In this document: one piece after another, positions 13,101-25,659 of the stretch | Layout of the letters: each line of letters begins with the position of its first letter | Position numbering within the stretch: the first letter of the stretch is position 1 | NCBI RefSeq assembly: GCF_042242105.1 | Contig: NC_092031.1 | Coordinates: forward strand, 21,094,662-21,158,661 | Direction: 5' to 3' | DNA length: 64,000 nucleotides | DNA from: Pempheris klunzingeri | Lineage: Eukaryota; Chordata; Actinopteri; Acropomatiformes; Pempheridae | Made by a program: the position numbers and the translations under genes | The notes under the pieces: generated by a model | Told to the model about the DNA's origin: nothing | Seen by the model: the letters and a program-made list of their open reading frames with translations, nothing else | The model's database searches: none

Positions 13101-16100
13101 CTATTTAAGAGTAACTGTACTAGCCTGATACATCACTACTCAATCAAGATTGAGATCAACATTTATATTTGCATGGGAAAAGAAATAAACTCAGGGAGAT
13201 ATAGAATTATTTAGGCAACACATTTTCTACTATGTTAATACATATAACAATGCCACATCTTCCTCATTTTGTATCCATGAACCCATGGCAATAACCTTGT
13301 TACCTCTTTTTTTGTTTGTTAAGGTCCACGTCCATTCAGATAGGCCAACTCCAGGAAGCTCTGAATGAGAGAAAGTCAGTTGTCAGTTCCCTTACTGCCA
13401 AGTAAGCATTTCATTTTCCTTAATTCCATGTTCACAATATGAAGCACTGCACATTTGTGTGTAATAAATGTGACTTATACGTTTTCACTCAAACACAAAG
13501 TTGTATAAAGGACCCCAGTTTTTTAAATATTAGTGAAGAGGCTCAGGTGCCCATATTGTTATGAGCTCTTCTTGCGACGGAAAAGTTCAGGAGATTTTAT
13601 TTATTTATTCTTTATATATATATATATATATCTCCCTCCCACTTACACTGCCAAAGATGATCAGCTTAACATGATTACTTAAAAAACAATATTTCTTCTA
13701 ATGTCACTTGACTAAGTCTTTGTCTTTAATTGCACCTTGATTTTAAGATCATTTTCAGTCCTTATTTAATTACTAAAACGTATCTGTGAAAAAACTGAAC
13801 CCAATATTATTAAAGAGACAGAAACCTAATTTGACTTGACCCGAGGATCCAGTCTGGTGCAAAATGCTGTGGACTTGAGAGAGGAACAGGAACACTGAAG
13901 CATGATGCTCAATAAAGGGAAGTGCAGACACATTGAAAAAATGAACATTACTACATAAAAAATAATTACATACACATACAGTATTGTGCAGTATGTTCTA
14001 TGTATGAAAGGCCTCAGTAAGTAAGGCAGGCGTGAAGAAATGCTGTAAAGAAATAGTGCTTTCAAAAATATGAAATTTAATTGTTTATCAATTTACAAAA
14101 TGCAACATGAGCGAACAGAAGAAAAATCTCTTCTCTGGACAGTAGATGGTGGACCAGGGTCCCACTGGTTTCTGCTGGTTCTGAGCTGATGGCACTGATG
14201 GACATTCTCTGATTCTGAAGGGAAGGAAACATAATGCCCCTGACTTTGTATCAGTGTACCTAGAAGAATTGTGGTTTTGAAGGTGGTCACACCAAATATT
14301 GATTTGATTTTGATTTTTCTTCTGTTCACTCACTTTGCATTTTGTAAGTCAATGAAAATAAACAATTCAATTTTATATTTTTCAATCAATCAATCAATCT
14401 TTATTTATATAGCGCCAATTCACAACAGCGTTATCTCAAGACTCTTTCCATAAAGAGCAGGTCTAGACCAAACTGTTTAATTAAGAGAGAGACCCAACGA
14501 TTCAACAAACTGCATATTTTTTCAGGAGCAGTTTAGTTGCTGCTACTTGGTGGTATGTAGCCTGTTAGTAAAGACTGATCGATCATATCCGTTAAGGACG
14601 TGGTAATTAAGGACAGGACTTCTTTAATTAGCCCAGTAGGAATGGGGTCTAGGAGACAAGTTGACGGTTTGGATGAGGAAATTATTGAAGCCAATTCAGG
14701 AAGATCAACTGGAGAGAAGCAGTGCAAATGCACATTGAGCCCAACAGCTGTTTCTATGATTCCTAAGTTGAGGAGGAGATGATGAATTTAGTCTCTGTTA
14801 GAATTGTATCATTAAAGAAGCTCATGAAGTCGTTGCTACTGAGCTCTAAAGGAATACAGGGATCAGTAGAGTTCTGGCTCTTAGTCAGTCTGGTTAACGT
14901 GCTGAAAAAGAACCCAGGGCTGTTTTTATTTTCTTCTGTTAATGAAACACGTGTTTTGGGTATTGGAGAGATTGACACACAGACCAGAGACAGAGACCTG
15001 CATCAGTGCAACAGGACCCAATCACACTCAATTGGATTAAACATAATTTGGACCTGGCCTAACCAGGGTCCCCAGAAACATCTCAGTGGAGAACATATTC
15101 TTTATAGTAACAAACTCAAACTCAAACTCTATCAATACTAGTCCTGTATTTTGAATTTCAGCAGTGGTCCTGTTTTCCTGTAGCATTTTCAGGCCTGGAT
15201 GATTTCTACATAGCTACGTTCATGTTATCGCAGCAGCTGTGGGGGTGTTGATTAATAAATACACTCTTAAAGGTTGCGATGTTAAATGAGACTATGGAAC
15301 TGTAAGAAAAGATTTCTTATCTGACTTTATATTCTCTCATAAAAGTGACAAAGACCCTCTTGCTAGAATGGTGGTAGTATCCTGAAAATGAAATAATGCA
15401 GCACAATTGGCAAAAAATAACTATTTTGGCTGGTCTATTTGCTTGTGTACATGCTAAAGTCTGTGTTATCCTGAGTGCATTACATTGTGTTTTGACCTTT
15501 GACATTACTATTTCTTTAAGTATCATAAGAAACACATGCAATTACTCTGACCACATGTCGTGATGTTGTGCAGACTGCAGATGACCGAAGCTGCCCTCGT
15601 ACTCTCTGAGCAGAAAAACCACAACATGGGAGAACTGCTGGCACGAGAAACGGCTGAGAAAGAACAACAGAGTGAACGACAGAGCAGACAGAGGAAGAAA
15701 GAGCAAGAGGTGCGGACAGATGGGAGGAAGGGTAGCAAAAGGGTGACAAAATCATGACGAGGGGACATATTCAACATACATAGGTCATAATTGTTGATAA
15801 TATGATGATGGGTTTTGCAGCACTGGGAATAATCTTCTGTCATGTGGTGCAGCAAGTGTTGTGAGGTACGCGTCCAGTTTCTTTCAAAATAGGAGCATGT
15901 GCATTGAGATACATTATGTTACTAGTGATATTCTAGGTCCACAATATACTTTTGTAGGTGACCTTGTCATTTATTTTTGATACTTTATGGAACAAGTAAC
16001 AAGTAAAGACAAAAATAAACATTAACGTGCACAGCACACAAGCAGTAAGAGAAGAAAAAGCATAGATAAATGTCGCAACATTCGAAAATAATGACTTGAG

Positions 16101-19100
16101 TGTTTCATTTCTTTCGTTATTTCATAAATTCTTTTTCAGTTCATATCTTCAATTCACTTCATTTGTTATATTTTCAGTTCACACATGCTGATCAGTTTAG
16201 CAATATACAACCTAAAAAGGAAAAACACGTAGAATGACATAGAGAAAAAAGTCAAGTCACAGTTCAGTGTTCCAAAAACTACTAATAACTGGTGTTTCCA
16301 ACTACAATCTGCTCAGAGTCCCTAACCTGAACAATCAAATTCTCCCTAACAATAATATGTTATAGCATGTTGATGAACACAAACTCAGAATCATTTCTGC
16401 TTGTTGAGATATTGCTGTCACAAATGAATGTACCTTATATGTTTCCATCCCATAGGATAATGCACTCAGAGAGGGCAAGCTCTTCAGAGAGCTGCAAAGC
16501 CTGACAGAAACCAACCTCCAACTCAGAAATAAAGTAAGTGTTAGGCCTGTTCAACAGTGCAACAGTGTGAATCTATGAGTATTTTGCACCAAAATGGCAC
16601 GTCCATGCTGAGCAACACACACACATGCTAAAGCTGTTTTTTGTGTGTATCTTAGGTGGAGGAAATGGAGCGTAGGTGTAAGTCTCAGCAGCAGCAGATC
16701 TTTGAGCTGAAGCAGGACCTGACCAACAACACAGCAGAGCTCAGGTTGCGACTCACACAGGCAGAAGGTAACACACACTCACAGAACACACGTATTCTTC
16801 ATAACAGATTTACAAAGAAAACGTCTTTTTGTTTTCACAAGAAACCCAGCAGAGATTTCTTGTTTGTCGCCCTCTGACAGACCGTTTGGAAACAGAGAAG
16901 CGAAGATCCAAGCAGGCTCTGGAGGACATGGATAGTCTCCGCCAGAAGGAGGTGGTCTCAGGAACATACAGTACCAGCCAAAACACACCTTCTCATTCAA
17001 TGGCTTTTTTTAAAATTGTTTTTCTACATTGTAGATTTATATTGAAGCAATCAAAGCTATGAAGGAACGCACATGGATTCATGTAGTAAACAAAAAAGTG
17101 CTAAACATACCAGAATATGTTTTGCATTTCCGATTCTTCAAAGTAGCTATCTTTTGCTTTGAGCTTTGCACAGTCTTGGCATTCTTTCTATCAGCTTCAT
17201 GGCGTAGTCCCCTGCAATGGTTTTCCATTTCCATAGAGGTGCTGAACACTTCTTTCACTCTGTGGTCCAACTCATCTCAAACCATCTGAATTGGGTTGTG
17301 GAGGCCAGGTCATCTGACGCATCACTCTCCTTCTTGGTCAAATAACCCTCACACAGCCTGGAAATGTGTTCGGGCTCATTGTCCTGGTGGAAAACAAATG
17401 TTCGTGCCACTAAGCACAGACCTGATGGCCTGGCATGTGGCTGCAGAATGCTGTGCTAGCCATGCTGGTTAAGTGTGCCTTGAATTTTGAATAAATCACC
17501 AACCGCCCCACATCATCACACCTTGTCTTCCATGCTTCAAGGTGGGAACCATACACGTAGAAACTATCCACTCAGCTGTTCTGCGTCTCACAAAGACATG
17601 GTGGGTGGAACCAAAACTCAAATTTGGATTCATCAGACCAAAGTACAGATTTCCACTGGTCTAATGTCCATTCCTTTTGTTTCTTGGCCCAAGCAATTCT
17701 CTTCTTCTTGTTGTTCTAAATGGCTTTGTACTAAAGAAATCAACTCTTTTCTGGTAGGTGGATTTAGGTACCGTTAGACAGTTCACTGTTTGTTTCACTT
17801 TTCCTTATTATGTACTAAATATCAATATTTAGTTTGAGTTTTTTGTAGAAAAGAGAAAATACTGAAAGTTCCATTTGTGTTCAGGTGGAGCATGTGAATC
17901 GACATCTAGAAGAGAGTGAGAGAGCTCTGCAGGAACGCATCTTCAAACTGGAAGGACAGCGGATACAATTGGAAGAGGTCAGTCTATGTTTAAAAGATAA
18001 TAATAACACAATAGTCATTGTAACACGTACATTTAGACAACAAAGTAACTGCATATACATTTCTGCATCAAGTTGTCATGGTGCAGCAGTGTATGCAGCA
18101 TATGCATGTGGCCACAGTAGCTGATGTTGGTTTCCTCAAAAATGTGACTCCCGGTCAGGACTAGTACAGCTATAGAGATGCCACCTAAAGAGTGGTATAG
18201 AGAGACCCAAAGATCTGTGGTCTTTAGTTCCCACAAGATTCTGATGCCGTTGGATAGTGAATACAACATTCAAGAAATTGAAGAAAGACTCTGTAATGTC
18301 CTGCTGCCAAAAGTATGTGTGGAGGAAACCAGGCACTGAGCATCAGCTCAATAATGCCATCCCTGCAGTCAAATATGTTGACAATTGTGAAAAGTCTTGG
18401 AGTGGCCCAGCCAGAGAATGGACCTAAACCCAATAGAGCGTCTCTGGAGATATCTGTTTTGTTGTTTTGGACCTTTATGGATAACTTCAGTGTGAAAAGC
18501 ACTGCTGAAGTCTCCAGTCTGCCTTAATACAATGTCATTGTGTATTTCTATCTCCTTTAGGAAGTGAGTAAAGCTAAGGCAGCGTGTGTGACAGAGAGGG
18601 TCAAGGCAGAGGAGGAGCTGGCAAGAATGCGAGCTCAACTGCGTCTGGAGGAGGTGGGTGAAAAAATCTGCACCTTTGATCATTATGACACATATGAAAT
18701 TATGTAGTAAACAAGTAAGTTGGGGTTCAGTGTCCTGCCCAAGGACACTTCGACATGCTGACTCATAGCTGTGGGATCGAAGAGGTTAACTGAGATGGTG
18801 CATCCTGTGATAATCCCCTCTCCAGCTGATGCTACTCAGATGTGATAGTCCCAGATGTGAATCTCAGATTGAAGTTGTTATAATAATCCATTATGCTGCT
18901 CGGGACATGGTGCTGCACCACCGCTGTCTCCACCAGTTTGTGTGGAATGGAGCCATATGCCTTGGTGAGGTCCAACCATAGCACGGCCAGGTCTCCTTTC
19001 CGTGCTCGCGCCTCTCTGATCAGGTGTGTTACCACTCTGCTGTGTTCAAGGCATCCTGGAAAACTGGGATCCCTCCCTCCCTCCCTCTGCACAGAGGAGT

Positions 19101-21940
19101 TGATGTATGTGTTTCTTTTCGGGAGATACTCTGTCAGTCACTGAGCCACGTTACTGAGATGATCTTCCCTTAATGCTGAGCAGCGAGATGGTCCTAGCCA
19201 CTGACATCCAGCACACATATCCTCTCTATCACCAGTTACATACCAGTGTGATTGCATTCAAGAAAGATTTATGTTCTATGTATGAAAGGCCACTGGTTCA
19301 AAGCTTGATGTGACCTATATTTAATCAAATTCTTTTTCAGTCTACACCTTGGCTGGTTGGCGTGGGCACATACCCACAAGGCGACGTTTGGTGCTAGAAG
19401 TGATCCTTGTTGTGTTGTGTTTCTTCTTCTCCCCTTGGCTAACTTCTGGCATGACCCACCTTCTGAGTCGCAAGATAGCCTGGCCCAAAAGCATACCCTG
19501 CTTTATGGGCCATTAGAAAGAATGCAGGTTTAAGGCACTTCTGCATTTCACTTTTCAGACCTAGCCGCTATGTCTACTTGTTTTCTACAGTCTATGGCTA
19601 CAACCCAAGCTTCAGTGCTGTAGCACCCACTACCATGTTCTACCTGACACAGGTGCCACAGATCGGGATGGGGTTCCATGGCATTTTATCAGATTCAAAT
19701 CCAGAACGTATCTCAAATCATATGGAATCTTATTATGATCAGTCAATACAGACGGATCTCTGTACTGCAGACACCTTGTGGATTGCACCAAAAGTGAATC
19801 TTGAAAAAGTAAAGATTATTCTGACTGACCATGCCTCACACACTCACAATACTTTCACACACTCCCCCTCACATTTTATTGTGGTTATAACGACTCTCTG
19901 GGACAGAACACCAGTATTTATACTGGTATATACCTCATTGCTACCTTTTGTTTCCTTTGAGCAGCAGGAGCATGTGTCTTCCTTGGAGGAGAAGCTTAGC
20001 TTGGTGCGTTCCTCCCTACAAGAGGTCCAGCTCCACTGCTCCCAGCAGAAACAGACCATCTCTGAACTGCAAGCCAAGAACAGCCAGCAGAGCGTGGAGA
20101 TGGACGGACTACGGCGCAGGATAGAGGAGCTCCAGCAGGTCAGGATTATTATCACCTGTTTATGTTCATCATGTGCAGTAGTCATCTTACTCAGGCTTCC
20201 TCCCATAGTCCAGACATGCAGGTTAGATTAACTGGTGACTCTAAATTGCCAGTAGGTGTGCATGAGTGTGTGAATGGTTGTCTGTCTCTATGTGTTGGCC
20301 CTATGATTGGGTTAGAGGCTCAGCCTTGACGCTTAAGGATAAGCGGGGTAGACAGTGGAAGGATGGATGGATGTGTAGTTAGCATTATGTTTCACATGTG
20401 ACTTATGTGTTCCCACCATAGAGGCACATTAGGAGTTAAACAGTGTCGTGTCCATCAGCTCTGTGTCATGGTTCAAATGTCCACTATAGCTCGATCATTA
20501 CAGGATTTTTTAGGTTAGTACAATTTTGATATTGGTAATATTAATGCTTCAGGAACAAGTTGGGGTTCAGTGTCCCGCCCAAGGACACTCAGACATGCAG
20601 ACAGGAGAACCCAGGGATCGAACCGCCGATCCGCTGGTTGATGGATGAACAGCTCTACCTCTTATTTAACTGTTGCTCAGAAGGATCTTTCTCGCTTTCT
20701 GCAAATACTACTTTTTTGCCAACCCTTCATACAAAATGTCATCTATTTGTAAAGAGGACTTTCTACAACCTAAGAATATAAGTAGACCTCTCAGCCATCT
20801 GCCTGTACCCAATCGATGAATTCGAATGAATCGATGATTCAGCCAGGAGAATTGTGATGTCCTTCCAAGACTTAAAGGGGAGAGAAATGTCAGTCACCTA
20901 ACATTGTCTGTGAGGGGGGAAAAAAAAAAAAAAGACACATGTTGGACACCCAAAATACCTACCTCCATTCTGCAACTCCTGTGCAGTGTCCTCATCCATC
21001 TGACAAACCTCCAGATGTGATAAATGAAGGGTGTGTGTGTGTGTTGTCAAGAAAATGCTTTGGGCGTTGAACGGGTGTGTTGTTGCAGGAGCTGTCGGGT
21101 AAGGACCAGGAGAAGGTGGCTGAGGTGAGTCGGGTGAGGGTGGAGCTGCAGGAGTCGATTGGACATTTACAGGCAGAGAGAACGTCACAGGGATCACTCA
21201 AAGAGAAGATAAGTGCTCTGGAGAGAGAGATTAAAGGTGTGCCCCTGTTTACTCAAAGTGCTTTAACACAACTTTCACATTCACCCACCATTTATACACT
21301 CATGAGAAACTTTCTCCAAATAATGACTTAGTATCTCTAAATAATGGGTTAGTATCTGGAAATAATGACTACTACTAATAATCTGAGATACTCAGTCATT
21401 ATCAAGTCAAAGATTTCTCATTATAATGACTTGATTTTTTTTTTTTTCAACACAGAGGTGGAAATGGGCTTCCATAGCCAAGTAGCATGAGGTGCCCTAT
21501 TGCAAGATATAGACCAAGTGGTTTTGCATGTGTAACAACATACTTACAACATAGAAAGTACAATTAGCTGTTTTTTCTTAAGAAAAAAATACTCAACTGA
21601 TTTGTGTAACATAATATTTTGTCCTGTTAATAGATCAGACATTTCAAATACCTCATGTTTGAAAAATAAATATGAAATATAAATGAAATATTTTGACTGA
21701 CTGCCACATTTCACGCCTTTCTCCCCCATGTGTCCTGCAGTACTGAGCAGTAACCACAGAGAGGCGCTCCTTGACAAAGAGAGCGAGATGTCTTCAATGT
21801 TAGAGAAGCTGCGGCTCAAAGACGTGGAAATCCAGAGGATGAGGGAGGATGAAGCTCGCAGAACCAGCTACTTACAGAGTGCCATCCTCACCTATGTTCA
21901 AGGCTCCCCTTTGGGACACTACAGCACCCCCAAGAAATGA
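7106..21940 (+). CDS. lrrc45: Leucine-rich repeat-containing protein 45 (centrosome linker)
   Basis: Seventeen coding exons: 7106-7334, 8946-9007, 9089-9159, 9677-9855, 10208-10336, 10701-10813, 11926-11984, 13324-13401, 15574-15709, 16456-16533, 16656-16767, 16881-16951, 17885-17977, 18561-18653, 19965-20138, 21089-21236, 21741-21940. Together they make 2025 nt, or 674 aa; human LRRC45 is about 670. All junctions are GT-AG and in phase. The N-terminal quarter has leucine-rich repeats ([75 protein letters not shown]). From about residue 240 it is a long Glu/Gln/Lys/Arg-rich coiled coil to the end. The family protein sits at the proximal ends of centrioles, helps hold the two centrosomes together and supports ciliogenesis. 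Two short upstream ORFs precede the start. Exon 15 has a tandem CAGCAG acceptor, and exon 12 ends 17 nt before a Tc1 insertion. Confidence 0.95.
7682..8833. mobile_element. Near-full-length degraded Tc1-like transposon in lrrc45 intron 1
   Basis: It begins 'cagcaccagttaaaagtttg' and ends with the inverted partner '..aaacctttgactggtactg', preceded by TA at the left end. Internal blocks resemble the transposase region of a Tc1/mariner family very common in fish, read on the minus strand and full of frameshifts. A poly-C run interrupts it near 8197. Confidence 0.85.
10985..11225. repeat. Teleost dispersed repeat (non-coding)
   Basis: It contains the blocks 'gaaatatctcaacaactacg', 'attgccataaaattttgt', 'gacattcatccct', 'ccccagaagatgaatcctga' and 'ctttggggatccccc'. 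I recognise this ordered series as a widespread interspersed repeat of teleost genomes. The class is not assignable by eye. Confidence 0.5.
12170..12990 (+). mobile_element. DIRS-like retroelement relic in lrrc45 intron 7
   Basis: Two coding fragments on the plus strand. At 12176-12427 a gag-like stretch reads [20 protein letters not shown]. At about 12790-12900 there is a tyrosine-recombinase-like C-terminus reading [19 protein letters not shown]. Both resemble pieces of DIRS-type retrotransposons. Almost everything that should lie between them (RT, RNase H, most of the recombinase) is absent, so this is an internally deleted, dead copy. Confidence 0.5.
13613..13630. repeat. (TA)n microsatellite
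   Basis: About nine TA units in lrrc45 intron 8. Confidence 0.85.
14381..14990 (-). mobile_element. 5'-truncated, internally deleted LINE (L2/CR1/Rex1-like)
   Basis: On the minus strand, coding pieces at 14978-14763 and 14733-14533 resemble the segment leading into a non-LTR reverse transcriptase ([20 protein letters not shown]). The element then passes almost directly to a 3' tail typical of fish LINEs: a block reading 'agcgccaattcacaac' on the plus strand, ending in (CAAT)n at 14383-14399. Most of the RT has been lost. It lies in lrrc45 intron 8, antisense to the gene. Confidence 0.65.
16969..17760. mobile_element. Truncated Tc1-like transposon next to lrrc45 exon 12
   Basis: After a TA dinucleotide the element begins 'cagtaccagccaaaacacac'. 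It follows the same block order as the copy at 7682 ('catcagaccaaagtacagat', 'tctaatgtccattcc', 'cttggcccaag') until it breaks off near 17760. The other terminus is missing. It starts 17 nt after the end of lrrc45 exon 12. Confidence 0.85.
18718..18790. repeat. SINE-like fragment
   Basis: It contains the block 'gttggggttcagtgtcctgc' followed by 'ccaaggacacttcgacatgc', a motif pair also present at 20559-20650. This is a dispersed fish repeat. Confidence 0.6.
18832..19092 (-). mobile_element. Non-LTR retrotransposon reverse transcriptase fragment
   Basis: A minus-strand open segment of 86 codons includes [20 protein letters not shown] and [19 protein letters not shown]. These match the region around RT motif A (the F/LDLxxAY type) of a LINE. 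No endonuclease or further RT motifs are present nearby, so it is an isolated relic in lrrc45 intron 14. Confidence 0.65.
20205..20375. repeat. Dispersed fish repeat
   Basis: The blocks 'gtgactctaaattgccagta', 'gtgtgtgaatggttgtctgt' and 'ggataagcggggtagacagt', ending in GGATGGATGG, form a very common teleost interspersed repeat tail. It lies in lrrc45 intron 15. Confidence 0.7.
20559..20650 (-). repeat. tRNA-derived SINE-like fragment
   Basis: Read on the minus strand it contains a B-box-like GGTTCGATCCC, and then the inverse of the 'ttggggttcagtgtcccgcc' block. It resembles a tRNA-derived SINE head shared with the fragment at 18718. Confidence 0.5.
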
Positions 21941-24589
21941 CCCAGAGACCCCAACCCCTCAGCTGGAACATCTGAATCCTCACTGTGTTGTCGCACAGGT
22001 GTGGTTAGTCTGACAAATTTAAAAAAAAATCACAATTTTCTGGACTTGAAAAGAGGAAAAGACTGGAAAGGAGTGTAACAGTGATATGGTGGAGATAGTG
22101 ACTGCTGGGCAATGACTACAGTCATACAACACAATGTGCAGGTACAGGCCAGAACTGAAGGGTTTAAAAAGTCTGGAATTTTAAAACCAAAAATGTAGGA
22201 ACCTTGTTCTTATGCCTCATCTGTGCACCTCAACAGTACAAGCCTCACTTCTGTAATTCCTACTCATGCTCAGTTTAACGATAGCATTGTCGTTAAATCA
22301 GCCCATACTGAATGTGTAACATTCCAACTTAAGTCTTATTTTTCAATTTTGTTCAAGTTTGTCTTACCTCTTTAACACCACTGCAATCTCTGAATCATCA
22401 TTATTCTTATTGGCGACCGATTCCACTCCTAAAGCCACATTTCTCTATTAACACTTCTACCACTGATTCTTTGGTGACTGCAACTTACATCAGTCGGTCA
22501 TAATCCAAAGAACTGGAGACATTAATATCGACTTTATGGTGGCACGAGAGGTAAAGTCATGGGAAGTCATTAAGAAAGCACAAATGTTTGTAGAAAGTTG
22601 TGATAGTTCAGTCTGGGTGGAAGTGGTCAGCATCGGCTCAGCATCCATGGCATTTGCTGCGATGTTCATAGTGCCCAGAGGACAAATGTTAAATGCAAGA
22701 TATCTTTACATCATCTTCCTCTTCCTTTACCTTTTTCGAGCTTTAGATAAATGCACCGTATTAATCATCTTGAGTGGATGAACAACCTTTCATCTATCGC
22801 CGTCCTCACAGCAAATTTTAAATTTTTACCCCAACGTCTAGTGAAGTTCTATGAACATCTTAATAATGATGATAATAATGTCAGCTTGTTGTTTGAGTCC
22901 AACCCCTGTGTTGGGGTGTAATGAGCACCTCCACCTCTAGGGGCGGCTACCAGTGCACTAGATCTTTACCATGCTGTTATTGTTTCTAACAAGACATTTG
23001 CTATCTGGATGAAATTTCCAGTTTTATCTCTTCTCAAGGTCAAGTATCAGGTTGTAGTTACACATTAATAGAGCGATGGTGTATAATTTCTCCTAAATGA
23101 AGGGGTGGCGCTGTTGACTGATGAAGGAAGAGAGGTAAAAACACAAAGGAAACTTGGCTCTAGCATGCTAAGCGCCTCAGCACGTCTGAAGGTGTAAGAA
23201 GTGCTATTACATTTTAATGAATCAGTCCAATTAAAGACTACATTTGGCTCCTGGATATGAGACTGGCCCGCAGTTGAGGGGTCGTTTTATTTCCTTTGAT
23301 CACAGCCTTGTTTTAATGGCTTAATGTGGTCAGATCATTGCCAAGTAATGTCCTCTCTGTCTTTAGCACTCCCATCAAATGAGATGAACTAACGACTGTA
23401 CAAAATGATGTAATCATCATTTGTATCCGTTTTCACCGTTCAGCCCCATTCTGTTGTGCTCATTCCTGCTGTCCTCCAGTCTTCAGGAACTGAAAACAGA
23501 GTAGCATTGTTAGCGTTTGCATACAAAATGAGATTTGTTTGAAATATGCCTTAATATTGTAACCGTCAAACCAGGAGACAAGAATAGCAAACTGATTCAC
23601 AAAATGTTACCAAGACCAAACCTCTGGATGCAGCTTTTATATTACAAATAGCTATTTTATATCTTGACATTATCTCTAATATGTGATGGATGTTTGCCAT
23701 TTTATTTTTTCAGGTGTGTTTTTACCATTTTTCTGTCTGTGATTACACGTTTATTTTCCCTCGTACCAGTCGAATGTGGTCATTTCTGCATTAAAAGTCT
23801 CCTGGTTTTTCTCAATAAGTAGCTAATGTAGTGTTTGGTCAGGATTAGTCTATTTTTCTATATTTCAGATGAAATTCCAGTTTTCAGTGTGGTTTATTGG
23901 TGGGGAGGGGATGTATGAGGTCATTACAGCCAAAGATCCTAAACTGTCAAGATAGTTCACATACATTTGACACCTATGAGGTTTTCACATTCATGATGTC
24001 ACAAAACAGTTTACTCACGGTCATAGCTTTGTCCTCAAAAATTAGAATCTTGATTCACTGAATGTGTTTTTATTCTTTATTCCTAACATTGAATATACTT
24101 TGTCCTTTCTTGGCTTATTGTCATGGCATTAGTCACAGTTAACGTTCACTCATGCACTGTGCTTAAGTACAAATTTGAGGTACTTTAGTGTTTTCTTTTC
24201 ATGCTCCTTTCTGACTTCTAATCCACTACATGTCAGAGGGCAATGATGCACGTTTTACTTAACTACACTTATTTTGACAGCTTAGTTACTAGTTAACTTA
24301 CACATTGAGATTTTTACACACAAAACACAGAGATCTTATGCTTTGTTATTAATTAAACAATGGTACCTAACGATATACACAATGATCAATTGATCAGTTG
24401 TCATTGAGAAATAAATGGTTACTATTTTTAAGTCATTTGTAAATGTAAGTATCATTTCATGGTTGCAGCTTTCGAGGTTTGGACTCTTGGCTGGACAGAA
24501 TATTGTAAAGATGCCACTATTTTCAAAAATTTTACAAACCAAACAATTAATTGAACTGATTACTTAAAAGTAAAATAAATAATAAAATA

Positions 24590-24590
<1 letters not shown>
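21941..24590 (+). other. lrrc45 3' UTR and intergenic sequence before rac3
   Basis: The lrrc45 stop codon is at 21938-21940. Candidate poly(A) signals include ATTAAA at 23790-23795, but the true 3' end cannot be decided from the sequence. No further gene, RNA gene or recognisable transposon is seen up to the microsatellite at 24591. Confidence 0.4.

Positions 24591-24656
<66 letters not shown>
24591..24656. repeat. (TG)n(TA)n compound microsatellite
   Basis: About 15 TG units pass into about 16 TA units, directly abutting the left end of the Tc1-like element that starts at 24657. Confidence 0.95.
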
Positions 24657-24663
<7 letters not shown>

Positions 24664-25222
24664 TAACAAATGTATTAGACCACCACCCAGTGTCAGGTGT
24701 TTGCCTCCCCTGCCCTAAATTAACAGTATTGCTGATCACCAAAATATTTCTTTAGTTCCTGTGATGGTTAACCCTCCAGTATGTGCAGCTCTTTAATCAC
24801 AATGATGTATTTGAAATGATGTAAAAGGAATCTGGAGTAGAGGAACTGATGGACTGGACAAGTCAAAGTCCAGACTTGAATCCTATTGAACAGATCTGGG
24901 AATTATTGAATTAAAAAATAGATCACACACAAATTTAATCCAAAGCAAGTCTGAGGGAACAGCTGGGAACTATTTGGAACTCAATAACAAAAGAGACGGT
25001 CGAAAAGTCCATGAAAACAATCAGGACCAAAGGAGGTCAGACAAAATATTAAGATTTTTGGTTAAAATTTGTGAATAAGGACTATTTAGTTGTTCCAGTT
25101 TGTTATTTGCCTAATAAATAATAATACAATGTTTAATTTGAAACAAGTTTTTGACAGATTTCTAAAATATTTGTGTTTTCTTGTTTTTATGACAGGTGGT
25201 CTGATAAATTTGTTAAGCACTG
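24657..25222 (+). mobile_element. Deleted Tc1-like element inserted in a TA microsatellite
   Basis: The ends are inverted copies: 'caatgcttaacaaatgtatt' at the left and the inverse of '..ttgttaagcactg' at the right, each flanked by TA. Inside, the plus strand retains a transposase C-terminal relic at about 24850-25050 including WTSQSPDLNPIEQIWELLN, the DxE-box region of Tc1 transposases, followed by stops. The first half of the transposase is gone (566 bp in all). Confidence 0.85.
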
Positions 25223-25265
25223 TATATATGTGTGTGTGTATATATGTATATATACATTGTATATA

Positions 25266-25308
<43 letters not shown>
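25223..25308. repeat. (TA)n/(TG)n compound microsatellite
   Basis: Alternating TATATG, (TG)n and (TA)n tracts on the right side of the Tc1 insertion at 24657-25222. Together with the left tract this suggests the element landed in a pre-existing TA/TG repeat. Confidence 0.9.
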
Positions 25309-25310
<2 letters not shown>

Positions 25311-25659
25311 TATTCTAGTCAGACAGGGAACATTTTTCTGCACTAAGTACTTTTATTGTGACACTTTAAGTACATTTTCATGTATTCTTACATAGAAATT
25401 TTCAGGACTTGTACATGCAACAAAACAGTAAAGTATCCTACGTTTCCACCTCTGCCATTAGTTATTTCATTCATTATGTGTTTTACATAGTAGCACTACT
25501 TCTATTCTATACCCAACTGATGTGGTAGCAGTAGTGATGGTGGAAGTAATAGCAGTGGTGGTGGTGGATGTTGTGGATGTCGTTGTCTATGTGCTTAGTA
25601 GAATAACTGAAGCGAAGCCGGAAGCAGAAGACCTGAATGCTCTCTTTGTCTAATGGCAT

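Noticed and set aside
14779-15141. 120-codon plus-strand ORF in lrrc45 intron 8
   Set aside because: It is the antisense of the LINE relic at 14381-14990 and has no similarity of its own.
19578-20231. 217-codon plus-strand ORF
   Set aside because: Only its part at 19965-20138 is exon 15 of lrrc45; the upstream portion is open by chance and has a good acceptor between the two.
20559-20650. Possible tRNA gene because of the GGTTCGATCCC B-box
   Set aside because: No A-box or cloverleaf can be drawn around it; the same block recurs at 18718, so it is a SINE-like repeat.
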